Shown: positions 1-12,870 of the stretch, piece by piece
Numbering within the stretch: position 1 is the stretch's first letter
Layout of the letters: every line of letters begins with the position of its first letter
DNA from: Trichoplax sp. H2
Taxonomy: Eukaryota > Placozoa > Uniplacotomia > Trichoplacea
DNA length: 64,000 nt
Direction of reading: 5' to 3'
Assembly: GCA_003344405.1 (NCBI GenBank)
Contig: NOWV01000021.1
Coordinates: forward strand, 682,001-746,000
Program-made: the position numbers and the translations under genes
The notes under the pieces: model-generated
Databases searched by the model: none
What the model saw: only the letters and a program-made list of their open reading frames with translations
What the model was told of the DNA's origin: nothing

Positions 1-209
1 CGGAACGTCGTGTAAAGTTTGCGTTATAGTACTTATACTTTATAATAATGTTCGTTTAATAGTTGCGATAGATGGTTAACAACACATTATTTGTATTTCG
101 CTGCAAACTCACCGAGTAGTGATTAAATTTCTACATTCTTTGTAAGATCACAGTTTATATCAAGTTTAATTTTTTAAATTATCGATGTAACTCTTTTTAT
201 GTGAATTAG
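1..209. other. intronic sequence upstream of first visible ITPK1 exon
   Basis: No exon recognised. The ITPK1 exon at 210 is entered mid-codon, so this stretch is most likely an intron of that gene, whose 5' exons lie outside the window. Confidence 0.5.
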
Positions 210-2031
210 ATTCCTGTCTACATATCCCTAACTTCGTCACTATACCGGAAAATACGGACAAATATCCAATTCTGACATTGCTAAAGAATGCTAAAATTCG
301 ATTTCCTATTGGTAAGATGTCATAACATTACCTAACTTCTACCATTGCTACACTCAGATCAATACTGTGATAATCTCCTATAAGGCTTGTAAATTTTTAA
401 TCTAGCTTCGCACGACTGCAAATTTTAGTTTACCTAATTGATTGCGAATTATAGAGAACTGATAAATGGATAGAATTGTATATAGTTTATTACGTTACAG
501 AAGGGCATAACTGACTTTTCTTATTTGTGCAGTACTAATTAATCTGCTTTATTTGTAATTCTAGTTTGTAAGCCTATTGTTGCTCATGGATCATCTCTTT
601 CTCATACGGTATTTATATCATTTTACAAATCGCCTAAAAACAATACGCTATGCATTGACGTATTATATGTAAATGCAACATGATACCAGTTTTCACATTC
701 ACAAGCATTATTAGCAATAAGTATGATAGTAATCTATCCATGCATATTTTAATCATTATGATAGATGTGCATAATATTTAATGAAGCTGGTCTGAAAGAT
801 TTAAAATCTCCATGTGTTGCACAGCAGTTCATAAATCATAACGCAGAATTGTTTAAGGTAAATAGTTTCCTATTTTACTTTACTGAAATTATTTTGACAT
901 GTGATAGTGAATTTTGTGTGATTATGTACCTTTCGTATTAAACAAATATTCTCGAACTAAATTTCTTTCACGGTGATAGATTTTTGTGATTGGAAATGAA
1001 TACCATTGTGTAAGAAGGCCATCCATTAAAAATTTTCAAGCATCTGGCAAGTAGCTGTAGTAGGCTACAATATTTAATTATTATTATTGCCTATTAAAAT
1101 TTTAACTGTCCTATTTATTTTATTAATTGAAAGTAATTCGTAGAATCATTATCACTAAGTTTATAATTAATTGATAGCATTTACTTTATATTAACGGACT
1201 ACTTATTTTTGTCTTTGAAAATTTTTTCTAATGTACGCTCCTTTATTCCGATACTAATCAACCGTTATTGTTCATTGGTACATATATAGATAGAGATACT
1301 ATCACATTCAACAGTCATGAAGTATCTAAAGCCAGATCCTCGTCATTTTTAAATGAAGTAAATGCGAACTCGAGTAGTTGTATTTGATCAATATGAATAA
1401 CGACCAAATTTCTAACGCTCTTTTTATTGATAGTGTGATGAAAAGAGACCCGTTAATGCCATGCCTGACGACGCGATTATTTCAAGCATTGTTAGAAAAC
1501 TTAGAACATCTTTAGTACGTTATAATCGTAGATTATTTTTGCGCTATATGAATAAAATAAATGAAGATAAATTAATTTACTAAATCAACATAGTAATTAC
1601 TATTCTAATGTCTATAATTACAATAGGACTTGAAATTGTTTGGTGTGGATGTCATTATTGATAATATAACCGGGCTTCACTACGTAATAGATGTTAACTT
1701 CTTTCCGGGTGAGTGAGATCTTGAAAGCGTATTTGTTTCTATAGTTGTATGCTTACGCGCATACACTGAAAATAGTAATGCTTTGCTTATATCAATTAAT
1801 ATCATCATCTATTAGAAATGTAGCGATAACAATCTACTTTCTTGGCTCTTGATTCTAGGATACGATGGATTTCCGAATTTTTTTGCATCGTTGTTTAAGC
1901 TTTTTTATCAAGTTATAGAGGGAAAAAGGGGCGATTGCTTCGAAGAGATCAACGGTAACCATCAAAATGGTATCACTAGAAATGGCATTAGCCATAATGG
2001 AGTGGCTAGTCAATCTTCTGGACAAAAATAA
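210..2031 (+). CDS. ITPK1: inositol-tetrakisphosphate 1-kinase (3' part)
   Basis: This is an ATP-grasp kinase that phosphorylates inositol tri/tetrakisphosphates in the cytosol. Eight exons join in frame: 210-311, 565-608, 765-857, 980-1050, 1294-1357, 1434-1514, 1627-1708 and 1859-2031, giving 235 residues plus stop. Family blocks seen in order are CKPIVAHG, FINHNAELFK, RRPSIKNF, FNSHEVSK, LFGVDVIID, VIDVNFFPGYDG and FPNFFASLF; they align with the vertebrate enzyme. The Mg-binding Asp (FGVD) and Asp/Asn pair (IDVN) are present. Phe replaces the usual Ala in the NAFPG motif. The N-terminal third lies outside the window. The C-terminal tail after FYQVIEG is short and Asn/Gly-rich, unlike the long vertebrate tail. 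Exon joins at 1050/1294 have an alternative GC-AG reading. Confidence 0.9.
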
Positions 2032-5000
2032 TAGCTCAATTACATTAGGCTTCGATCGTTACTGAAGTTCAAACTATATTTTAGTTGCAAGCAACCTAAA
2101 GATTTTATCGAGACATGGTAGTGATCATAAAATGTGCATACTTTCGCTTACTTCAGTTGAAGCCCGACAAGAAAATTTATATAGTTATTTAATTATTTTG
2201 AAGAAAAAGCTGCAATAGTTATTTAATTCCGCATTGACGATCGATTATAACCCATTCATAAAGAAATTATATACGACGCCTTTTCCGGATCATGCCGCAA
2301 TGTATACATAGGGTTATATAGTTAAATTTGCAATCGTAGATGTAGTCAGTATTTATCACCTATATTATAATTTTAAACTACAGAACTTAATGCAGATATA
2401 TGGTTAGGTAGTTTTATTTTATTGTGTGTACATAGACTAGATCAAACATGATAATCTTCGATAATTTAAGGGAATTTTGTATTATAAGACTTCAGTTAAA
2501 AGATTGCGGTATTTAATTTTATATGATTTTGATTGCAATATTAAGAAATTTGAACAGGCTTAATGTACCAAACCTTCATATTCATGATAGCTGTTGTGAT
2601 TAGTTTTTTAAGAAAAACGCTTATAATCACCGAGACTAGTACAACCTTTTGCTAGAATTTTTTACGTATTGATTTTGTACGTGTTAAAACTTACATTTAT
2701 ATGATAAAGTCTGCTTATGCGTACGAGAGTACTTTTTGAAGTCGACTCAACGACTACATCTGAAGAATTATTGCTGCAATGTGACATAGTTTACCATTAC
2801 AGCATTTCTACAATACTGCCCAAGTTTTATTTGTCTGGCTGGTGCTACACATAAGAAACAGTTGATCATACATAGTTTAACAGCACTCTGTTGACATCAC
2901 TTAAACAATAACAGCTTTTTTGCAGTGTTAACCTTGGCACAAAATCCTAACGGAGCCGTTCTTTTAAAGCATATTTTATGTTCTATGATATGACATAATA
3001 AATAAGACAATATTCTGTCCCTTTTATACAATATCTTATTTTTTTCACGTATTGGTTTGATATCATTTAAAGAAAAGTTTTTCTTTACCATACAGCAAAA
3101 TAAATAATAATAATGAGCATATATCCTAGCTAGATACTTGTGCTATTATTGTCATCACAAGTTATTAAGAAATAATATTAATAGTTTAAATTAATTACGA
3201 GTTTGTCTATAGTTAAGGTGATATTTCGAAACAAAGAATCTTGTCGATTTTAAAGTACTATTTGCATGCTAGTTGATTACTAATAGTTGAGTAAAATCAT
3301 GATACACTCTTGTATCAGCTCATTACCTTTACAAGGTTAAGTATAGCTAGCCAAAATAAGTATTTAATTCAAGAATATCAAAGTTCAAATAACTATGATC
3401 GCAATATTTTACAAAATTGTTCTATCATTGGAACGACTTGAGAAGTTTTGATTTTATCGGAATAATTACATATAAGTACCCCATACGGTAAATTACATGC
3501 TATAAGATATGATGGACGATGCTTTGTCGATGAAGTCAGGTAGACGCTACAGTAACATTAATCAAACATGAAATTAGCAATATTTAATCGTGGAGAAGCA
3601 ATAACAGATTACAACGGTATAACTGCTGAGCGTTGGTAAGTATTGATAGAAAATTAATTTACCCTCAATGAGAGCGAATATCACTATTTAATGTTATAAT
3701 TCCAGACAATTTAGTAAATACTACGGCAACGAATACATTATTTGTCATGAAATGTAGTTCACAATTGAGGATATTACACTAGGCAGAAGATAACGGTATA
3801 CAGATATATCAAAAATCCAAACGAAGGCTACCTCCAATATGTCCTCTTGAAAGTAATAAATCTAATACATTGTCCATTCGTGAATATCAGTTCGAAAGTA
3901 TTCTGAGGTTGTTCTTCGTCCACTAAAATCAAGCAAATTTTTATAAATTGAATATAATACTCTATAACCAAGGCAAAGTTATTAGCTTGTTTGTAGTAGT
4001 AAAGAATATAAGTATCGTAGGATTTCTTTTATAAAAATTAATGATTCGTACATTCTATGAATCTATTTCGTATGATCCAAATATTTGAAGCGATCCATCA
4101 ACCTAGCTTATTACTTTGTATAGTTATAACCTAATCCTAAGCTTAATGCCAGCTAATAAGACACACGATATATCTGGTAGTGCATTTTAAAGTATTTTAC
4201 TACTATGCAAAACTACTGCTTGCATAAAACTGTACAGCTATGACACAGCATAAACAGTATGACGTTAGCCTTCAAGATTAGAATAGCAATACTGAAGTGC
4301 AACGGAAAATAACTTGCACCAAATCGAAACTATCTCTTTATGAAATTTTAAGGTATTAAAAATGATATTACCGTCAACGGAACAAACTCGCTGGAAGGCA
4401 GCAATAAATTTAGCTAGTGAATCCTAATAAATTAAGAACAAATTAAGAATATTTGTATTTATTATCCATCTCTCTAAAGAATTTCACATCTTTCGCTGTA
4501 TGAAAAGCACTAATACCCTATGTAATATTTTGTTTATGTCATAGTTCTATCTACTAGAGGTCGCTACAGATACGCATATTGGTAAAATTAAGAAATTCTA
4601 TTTCTATAAATGCTACATTAGTAATATACGAGTACGTATTTATTTAAAAATATACAATATTAATACTGTACAATCTACGTTTACGTCGTTTTCAGTTATA
4701 CTTGTGTGACTGCCTCCAAGGTACCGGCTGCTGTAATAGTATTACCAGATTTACTTAATAATACACATCCGTCAATCAATCCTCTTGATAGCAAGTTATC
4801 TAAAAATGAATTTAATTTTAGCCTTGCATTTTTATGGCATTAACTATCGCACCAATGTACTATTTTGTATATGATATTAATACTATATGGAAAATAACAT
4901 GCCATTGCAAAAATATATTGACAGCTAGGATCAACTGTAGTGTAAAACCAAGATAAGTAAATTCCACAAAAATCGATGCTATAGACGAGAAAGCGATAAG

Positions 5001-5241
5001 TTCTTTCTATATGTCATATTCACATGATTGGAAGTATTGAGAATTCTCATGGCAAAGTACAGCCAAAAATCGACAATTGATCATTCATAATAACAGTAGA
5101 ATGTACTATGGATTTTTAGTCATGTAGATTAGCAGTTATTTTTCAGCTATTCTGTCGTAAAATTATACTATTATTCAGTTTGGGTAAGAAGCAAATACTG
5201 AAAAGTTGTTAGCGTACAGTACATTACGTAAATCATTAGTT
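2032..5241. other. AT-rich intergenic DNA, no gene recognised
   Basis: Short open frames here are no longer than chance predicts in AT-rich DNA and match no family I recognise. A few ATG-plus-donor combinations near 3510-3650 look exon-like but could not be chained convincingly. Confidence 0.5.
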
Positions 5242-6300
5242 ATTATCTAGTTTATATCTACAGTCAAAGATCGGATTACAAATTGATCATGTCAAATCTT
5301 AGAAGTTTGATGATCATCATGAAATATTAGATAGAAAAGCTTACTGCAGAACAGTAAAACGATATCATTCACATTGCCTTAATTAACGCGTACAGTATAC
5401 ATCAAGCAGTATATTGCGATGAACACCATTGCTTCTGAGCTAATTGCATAAAGTACTGTATACGTACAGTCTCGTAGTCAATTAAAGGAAAATTGGATGG
5501 CTGTCATGAAATAATTAGACAGAAAACTTACTGCAGAATAACAGAATCATGTCAATAATATTGCATAGTATTATACCATGGTACTGTGTGCAGCAATTGC
5601 AGCTATATCTCTCTTGTGGCAGTCGTTGCTTCTGAATCAATTTACAGCATTCTTTGCAGAAAAGTAAATATTATATGCGTCTACGCGTATAATTATTAAA
5701 CGTTATCTAGCTCGAATCTCAAGATTAGATTATAAATTGATCTTATCGAATTCTTAAAATGTAAGGGAAAAATTCGATGATTGTCATGACATTCATCGAA
5801 TAGAAAAGCTTACTGTAGAACAGCAGAACGATGCCAATAATATTGCTAAGCGTTAACTTATAACGCAGTGTACAATAATTCCAACTTTCACTTGTCATAT
5901 AATAATTACTGTACGCGTATAATTGAGAATGGATGTGATGAGTATCATGATTTCTGAATGAGTCAATTGATAGCACATCTCGCATCAAAAGTACACATAA
6001 AACACTCATTATTATCTAGCTCTCATCTACAATCAGAGATTAGATTGCATATTACTGATATCAAATCTTTAGAACTGCAAGAAAGAAATTGCTAATTGTC
6101 ATTGAGGATAGAAACAGTCGATAGAAAAACCGACTACAAAACAACCGAGCGATGTCCTTCACAATATCTAGCTTACTACTATAATATACCATCATGACAA
6201 TTATCTCTTATTACTTCCTAATCCGTATAGATAGACAGTAAGTAATATGTTGCGATGATTATCACTGTTTCCGAGTCAATTTATAGCATACCTTGTATAA
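5242..6300. repeat. diverged direct tandem repeats
   Basis: Related segments recur in the same orientation at about 5242, 5484 (partial), 5701 and 6011. Each full unit opens with a version of TTATCTAGCTC..ATCTACA, followed about 70 bp later by GATGATTGTCATGA-like and GAAAAGCTTACTGCAGAACAG-like blocks. The spacing is roughly 230-310 bp. Copies are heavily diverged with indels, so the array is old. Nothing suggests coding function. Confidence 0.7.
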
Positions 6301-7029
6301 AAGTATCCCAAACCGCCATTGAAATGCGCTCGTCGCATGTCTTTATTTCTTGCTAAACTGTGATCAGAAGCAGGCACACTACTGTACTATAGAAGGCACA
6401 ATGTGCAAAATTAGCTGTCATCTCATTATAGTCTCTTAGTGATAATAATACGTCTATCTGTCTAGCTAGTAGTGATGACAAAACACGGTCAAAAGGGTGA
6501 CGATTATTTTACACATTGCCATTGTATTCTAATTTCAAGCAGAGTAGAAAGCCTTTTCCTTAAAGGACTTTTAATAGTCCTTATTGTAGAGAAAAGTAGT
6601 ACAAATAACAACAAATGATGATAGCATTCCCCTTTCAAGTTGCTTGCAAATGAAAAATGGATAGTCATAGTCATTTTCAGTCTATTTCAGTGGCAGTATA
6701 ACGTACCATACCATATTATGTTATACTATTGGTGCACTACATGTTGGCCGTATGTTTGCTACTATATACTACGGTATAGTGTTGGTGTAGCCGCTACCTG
6801 CGATCATTGCACCACTACTCACATCCAATGGGAAGGTTAAAATTTGACCAAAAGCAATTATTTCCACCTCAAATGCAACTTATTTATTCCATACTATGAA
6901 TTGCTAGCAATGTTATAGTTGCAATTATGAGTGATACAAGAGCTTTTACGGTTTTGCTAGTCTTTAATCTGCTGTGTTGTCATGATTTGAAGATAGATGT
7001 GTATTGACTGTAATAAATGATTGCTAAAA
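6301..7029. other. intergenic, nothing recognised
   Basis: An open frame at 6640-6840 has no family resemblance and a residue content typical of chance translation. The last ~150 bp are presumably the 5' flank of the small membrane protein at 7030. Confidence 0.4.
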
Positions 7030-7392
7030 ATGAATTTTCGTCAACGATTGGCTTGGATTTTAACCTTAATTTATTTAACATGCGGTTGCTATACAATTTA
7101 TTATACATTCGATAGGAAAAGTGGTTACGGAGAAGTTATTATGCAAAATGGCGATGCTGCACCCAATCGATATCCCTCAAGTGTTCAATGGATTGCTAGA
7201 GTTTATGATGTCATTCCTAGCCATGTCTGGTTTATCTCTGGAGTAATACTTTATCTAATTTTCTTTATCGTATTACTGACTCTCACTGCTGCCAATCCAG
7301 TCGAATTATTCAATCATTTTATTGGTACCATCAACATTTTTAAACAATCTAAGCCACATCTACAGCCAGTTAATGGTATTAGAATGACGTGA
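7030..7392 (+). CDS. small two-pass membrane protein, unknown function
   Basis: This intronless frame of 120 residues starts at ATG 7030 (context AAAAATGA). A first hydrophobic segment spans about residues 7-27 and a second about 63-90 (HVWFISGVILYLIFFIVLL). They are separated by a roughly 35-residue polar loop containing NGDAAPNRYPSS. The C-terminal tail is short and polar. Its length and hydrophobic pattern stand out from neighbouring chance frames, which is the main reason to call it. I do not recognise the family. It could be one exon of a larger gene or a lineage-specific protein. Confidence 0.5.
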   Translation: MNFRQRLAWILTLIYLTCGCYTIYYTFDRKSGYGEVIMQNGDAAPNRYPSSVQWIARVYDVIPSHVWFISGVILYLIFFIVLLTLTAANPVELFNHFIGTINIFKQSKPHLQPVNGIRMT

Positions 7393-9583
7393 ATATCATT
7401 TCCCATAGAGACTTTGATTGAAAGAGACATCATTGGAGTAGATGTAGATAGAAACACTCCACTGCTTTATCCTACTGTAAGCATGGACTAACCACTAAAC
7501 TTGCTAGGCTCGAGTATTGGACAAGTGGGATGCAGTAAACTAAAAAATCTCATTTTACAGACTGTGAATGATTGATTGATTTAATGACGAAAAGTTAAAA
7601 CGTAGAATGCAAATACAAGTATTAATGTCAATCATGATGAACATACTATTTTTTATAGATAACTGTTATTGTATCAAATCAAATTTATACCCATGCTTCA
7701 TCGAAATGAAAGTACTTTCGATACTATGATAATCAATTATTATGTTCCAGCGTTTACACAATAATTTTCATGTTTTTTTCTACATTTTAGTCTTAATATT
7801 GAATAACTTGATCCTCTACATTTAACAGTACACAAATGAAAGATTTCTGTTCGTATAATTCTTAACTAATCGTATACAAAATAGGAATTAATAACGCATC
7901 ATATACTAAACATATTTATTCTCTATAATATTAATATCGCTAGTCATTTGCAATGAACTTAAATTTGTTATCCATGTTATAAAGATTGATATACGAATCA
8001 AGCATCTAGTATGATAGCGAGACATTGTATTATTACTTCTACCCAATATGTACAGCTTAGTGTATCCTGTAATGCATTGGACTGCAGCACCATAAAATCG
8101 TAAAAATGAATTTTGTTAATTGCAGACTTTGTACTGTCTATTTCCAATGAATGACATGATTATTTATAGTATATCATTAATATGCCGTCATGAATTGATA
8201 TTCTACGTCATCGCTGCTTGCTTAATCGTATGTTATCATGAATGGCTCTTCGATTAACGTCGGAAAAATTTATTGGATGGACCATCATAAAAATATAATT
8301 TATAGCGTAAAATCCGCTAGCAATTGTATTTCTTAATGTTTAACCTTGCAAGCATTGGCATTTCCTAAATTGATTAGGAAACGAAATATTACACTATTAT
8401 TGTACTTAGTTATACTGCATTTTGATATTAGATTTAGTTTCTTGCTGAATTACTATATATTTTTACGTGATTGAGATTTACTGCGCTGTACATGATATAG
8501 GATTATCATCATTAAAATTCAACACTAGTATTTTACAAAACAGGTATATTTCGATTTGTCTGTCCTCCATTTTCTGACATTTCATTATAAATTCCAATAT
8601 AGATAGAGGAAATAAATTCAACTATGGATATCCGGTCATATTTGGAATACTTGATATTTGTAATGTATCTAGTTAGATGGTGCAATAGCAAAGAATAATT
8701 AATTACTCTATTCTATAACTTCGCTTGTATGACTCTAAAACGTACAATTTGCCTAAATTGGGCACTATAGAACAACTCTACTCCATCATCCATAGTGATG
8801 GCGGAGTATATCATGACTCGTAATTGCGATCAAAAGTTACATATTTATTATTGACCAAGTCAGACCAACCAACCTTAGTAATGAGCAATCAAATGTGTTA
8901 ATATTATTTTTGGGTAAAAATTAATATATAAAATGCAAATTAATACTTGAATCAGATATCTTTGTGACGATAGTCCAATAATAATATGTCATTTAGAATA
9001 TCTTTAAAGAAATAGAAGCTGTCATAGACAGTGTCAATTACTAAAGTCTTAAGCCTTGTCAAATATATACAGTACATTACTATAATAAAAATTTCAGCAA
9101 ATAGTAAATGTATACATAGCTGTTAGAAATTTGACTTGCGAAGACAACACTGTACTGTACATGCTGGTTGCTACCAATTTTTTTTAAACTATAGTAATAA
9201 GACAACAATAGCGGAAAATACAGGTACAAAAAGAAAAGCAACGATACTATCATCTACTACGTTATAACGCTATGCATTATCTGTAGTAGCAGCTTAACTT
9301 AATCATTAATAAGGAACACATAAGCGGTTATTTGTGTACTAATTTAATAGTCGTTTAAGTATATGAGCATAGTTGTATAATAATAATAATTAATTAATTA
9401 TATATTATTACTATGTAATATATCGTGTGGGTATTGAGGTAGGGTCTTTTAACTTTTAAGAAATATCACATTATTATCATGTGCATCGATTGATACACAG
9501 ATTTTAAATATAGAACATAGTAACATACAGTATTAATGCAATACGTCTGATAATCATTAATGTATAATAATATATTAGACAGA
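7393..9583. other. intergenic, nothing recognised
   Basis: AT-rich sequence with no exon-like segment that I can support on either strand. Confidence 0.45.
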
Positions 9584-12070
9584 CTATGAACTGCTTTGCT
9601 TCATTTTATACAAGTTATTAGCAACAGCTTCTCGTAATAATTCAGCTTCATAAGCATCTGCAGAGATCTCCATATCAGTGTTATTGATACCAATACAATT
9701 GCTGTTTCCATTATAAAGTACTATCTCATCGTCTGATGACATAAATTCCATGGGTAATCCATTCTCCATTGAACGGCTGATATTGTGCAAGACGCAACAG
9801 GCATGGACAATGGTGCGAACACTTCGAATATCTTTCCGACGAATTAACTTTAATCGTTGGAAACGCCCAATCAACAATCGAAAAGCAGACTTGATGTAAC
9901 TTGTAGCGCAATTATGAACTTCGTTGTAAGATACTTTCCAATGGTAATCATCTCCAGTGATTTGTTTATAAGGTGTAAGTAGCCAAGGTCTTAGAGGATA
10001 ACTTTCATCTCCGAGTACGGATACACCTAAGAAGTAGAGGTAATAGTTGATTTTTTTGCTTAGCACTTGCAAACGTTGAAAGAAAGTAGTAGAATATCCT
10101 ACTATCCAGTCTATATCTATCTATCTATCTAGAGATATAACATGTATATATATATATATACACGTAAATAAAAGGACTATTAATTAACAAATTAATTATC
10201 GTTACCATTGCACCATTCCCTGGCGTATTTTCGGAGTGGATCAGTCAAGTTAACTGGATTATTAGCTTCATTATTGGACTCAACAGGACAACCGCCAAGA
10301 ATATAAAAAAAGATTAAATCGGTATCGCATATTGCCTGCAGTAAGGATGCATAACAGCTCTTCTTAGCGTCTCTGTACTGGCCTATTTCGTCCGTAATTT
10401 TCGATGGCGTAAAACGAATATAACAAGTACTCATACAGCCAATTACATTCGGTATATTATGACGCTTTCTAAATTTGCGGATATTACTTTGACGTTTTGA
10501 GCCGGTAGGCCATTTAATAAATTGATAGAACAATTCGCCTAAAAATCCGGTAAAATCGTCAACAATTTGGCTAGCGGTTGTCGGGGAGACGTTAAATCGT
10601 TTGGCTAATCCACTATAAGTGGTTGTTTGATGACCGAGATAGTTTAAGCCTAGTAAAACACATTTAGCAGATTCTCGATATTTGAAATGCATGGATCTTT
10701 CGAATCTTCCTACGATGTACGAGTAGACTTTTTTGGTTACTCGAAATGTTTGAAAAAATTCCCTATCAAACCTGTCCATAAGAAATATTTTGCGATTACT
10801 TACAATTTTGAGATTAACATTAAAGGTAAAAGGGGAAGCGATATTACGTTGTATCAATCAGTCTCAATCTCATCGTCATTGATACTAGTACAGTAACACT
10901 ATTGCTGTACTTGAACAATATTGTTATTAGTGAATATACAGTAGTATATGTAAGTTATAAAGATTGTTCATTAATAGGATAGATTCCTTGGCACAACAGA
11001 AAATGAGTGCATTGACAAACTCTGCACTCTTTTTATGATATGATGTATACGCGCGTATAATATGACTAACGCTACCTTACAATATTGACCATGATTAACT
11101 TTATGGCTACTTGAAAAAAGTCCAACCGAATGAGTAGTAGAACTAATCACCACAGAAAAATGGTGTACTTCAAAATTCGACACTATTTCTAGTGCTATCT
11201 TACAGTATTGATAGTATGATGAATTGAAGGATGGCCAATCCCCAAAAAAGTCAAACATAGTCGCGGGGTGATACGATTAACGTGATCAAGCCTTGTAAAG
11301 ATATTGAATACGTTGTTCACTAACCATCAATAAAAACAAACAAACACCGTCATGACCAATTCTAGATTACTGTACAGTATGTTTACCACTAGTATTGATG
11401 AATGACATTGTGGAAGGGAGAAAATGGAAGCAATTTATGGCTTTAGTGGTAGATAACGATATTTTCAATGTAAAGGACGATACTTTAATCATCAGTGGTA
11501 GTTGAGAGGAAAACGAGCAAGAATGAGAAGGAGATATTTGCAATCCAAGTAGGATCAGAAAGGTGTCATGCAATATTGTTTCAATTGATTGGCTCCTTTT
11601 ATGAATCAATTGTATTATAGAAGTTGTTGAAATTGGATTGAGGTAGGAGTAGTTATGAAAAATACGTCTAGATGGAAACTTTTGGAGGCTATTGTTGAAA
11701 GTAATATAATGATAAACAGCCTAAAATCTGCATGACTTTGCTACCCATGAAAATGATAGTAACGCTTTGTGTAGCAATTATGATCTCTAGTAGTACTGTA
11801 TTGGTTGATTTAATAGAGTGATACAAATAGTCAAGGTGATTTCCGAGTATGCATTTTAATGATGGAGTGTACCCCATGAAGAGTGGATGGTTGTAGGGCT
11901 ATTTTTCAATCGATTGTAGAATGCAATGATATTGAATTATGTTGAAAGCATGCTACTGCAGCTTACCCGACAATCTCTAACGGTAAATATTGCGGTGGAT
12001 AGACTTCGCTGACATCACTTGTACTAGGATCCGTATCCAGCTCGCTTTCTTGTGTATCCAGTAACGACAT
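9584..12070 (-). CDS. HARBI1-like PIF/Harbinger-derived nuclease homologue, catalytically degenerate
   Basis: Three exons join in phase on the minus strand: 12070-11967, 10771-10206 and 10026-9584, giving 370 residues (human HARBI1 is 349). The N-terminal exon is acidic. Residues about 85-107 form the helix-turn-helix typical of the family (YSGLAKRFNVSPTTASQIV). The DDE_Tnp_4 core follows, with IPNVIGC at about 145, LGDESYPLRPWLLTPY at about 228 and the C-terminal signature VHACCVLHNIS. By alignment to HARBI1, the first catalytic Asp is Ser149 (GCMSTCYI where GxIDxTHI is expected) and the catalytic Glu is Lys269 (YIKSAF for xIExxF). Only Asp230 remains. Intact splicing and reading frame with lost catalytic residues suggest a domesticated or recently dead copy. 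Terminal inverted repeats were not found by eye. Confidence 0.8.
10139..10163. repeat. TA microsatellite
   Basis: A (TA)n run lies inside intron 2 of the HARBI1-like gene, next to a short CTAT/ATCT repeat at about 10109-10131. Confidence 0.85.
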
Positions 12071-12870
12071 GTTGATTGATTAATTGAAGATTATCTGACT
12101 ATTGGCATGGTCATGGATAGATGAGAAGTAAAAAAAAAAAAAATGGAAAAAAAACCTTTGAAAATAGATTCAAGATAGCACAATCCATTTGTAAAGTAGA
12201 GTATAATTATATCAACACATTTGCAAAGTCAAGCCAAAGGCTGGAAAGTGAATGGAATCCACTTTCTTGCTTGACTGGTTATCATTCTTAGTATCATCTA
12301 ATGCTAAAATCGACCTAGATCACTGTCTATTCATGATGCACGATTGCATTCAAAAGACTAAAAAAGAAATGAAACATGACTATGATTGTTTCCTATCGTC
12401 GACAGTACTACTGTCTGCATGGAGAAGAAGTTTTACGTATGGATACATTGCATAGCCATGATGGCCATTGACTTTCTTGTCTTGCTATTTGACTCTATTC
12501 AAAACCTACTTGAAAGGTCCAATGACGACGCGTTTATACAGCAAAAAGGAAACTTTCCATTGCATCTTTTTCTTCTAGTGACAACGATTAAAGGCAAGAT
12601 AGGACGCTAAGATATCCACTGCAATAAGATAATGATTAGCAATAGGATTAGAAGAAGGTTCCCCTAAGAAAAAAAAGGGAAAAAAAAAAGTTTTTGCAAT
12701 GGATGCTCTTGAGATTGGATCGCCAACTGCTGCAAAACAACTCTCTCGCCGATTCTCCTGTGTCACGATCACTTGGCCAATGGGTCTACCCTAGGCGCTA
12801 GAAACACCACCGAGATTGTAGAGAAGAGACTGGATCGAGTGGCGTGCCTGGTACGGCTAACCTGGATGCA
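12071..12870. other. intergenic; poly-A runs
   Basis: This is the 5' flank of the minus-strand HARBI1-like gene. It holds A-rich runs at about 12130-12155 and 12669-12692. Open frames here look like chance. Confidence 0.5.

Noticed and set aside
3510-3853. Chain of exon-like pieces (an ATG segment, GCGTTG|GTAAGT donor, several AG sites with short open frames).
   Set aside because: The best donor-acceptor pairing creates a TGA, other pairings need poor acceptors, and the peptide matches no family.
6640-6840. 66-codon frame with Trp/Tyr/Cys-rich translation.
   Set aside because: Composition is typical of chance translation, and there is no start context, splice support or family match.
10687-10896. 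Plus-strand frame overlapping the HARBI1-like exon.
   Set aside because: Antisense shadow of the well-supported minus-strand exon.
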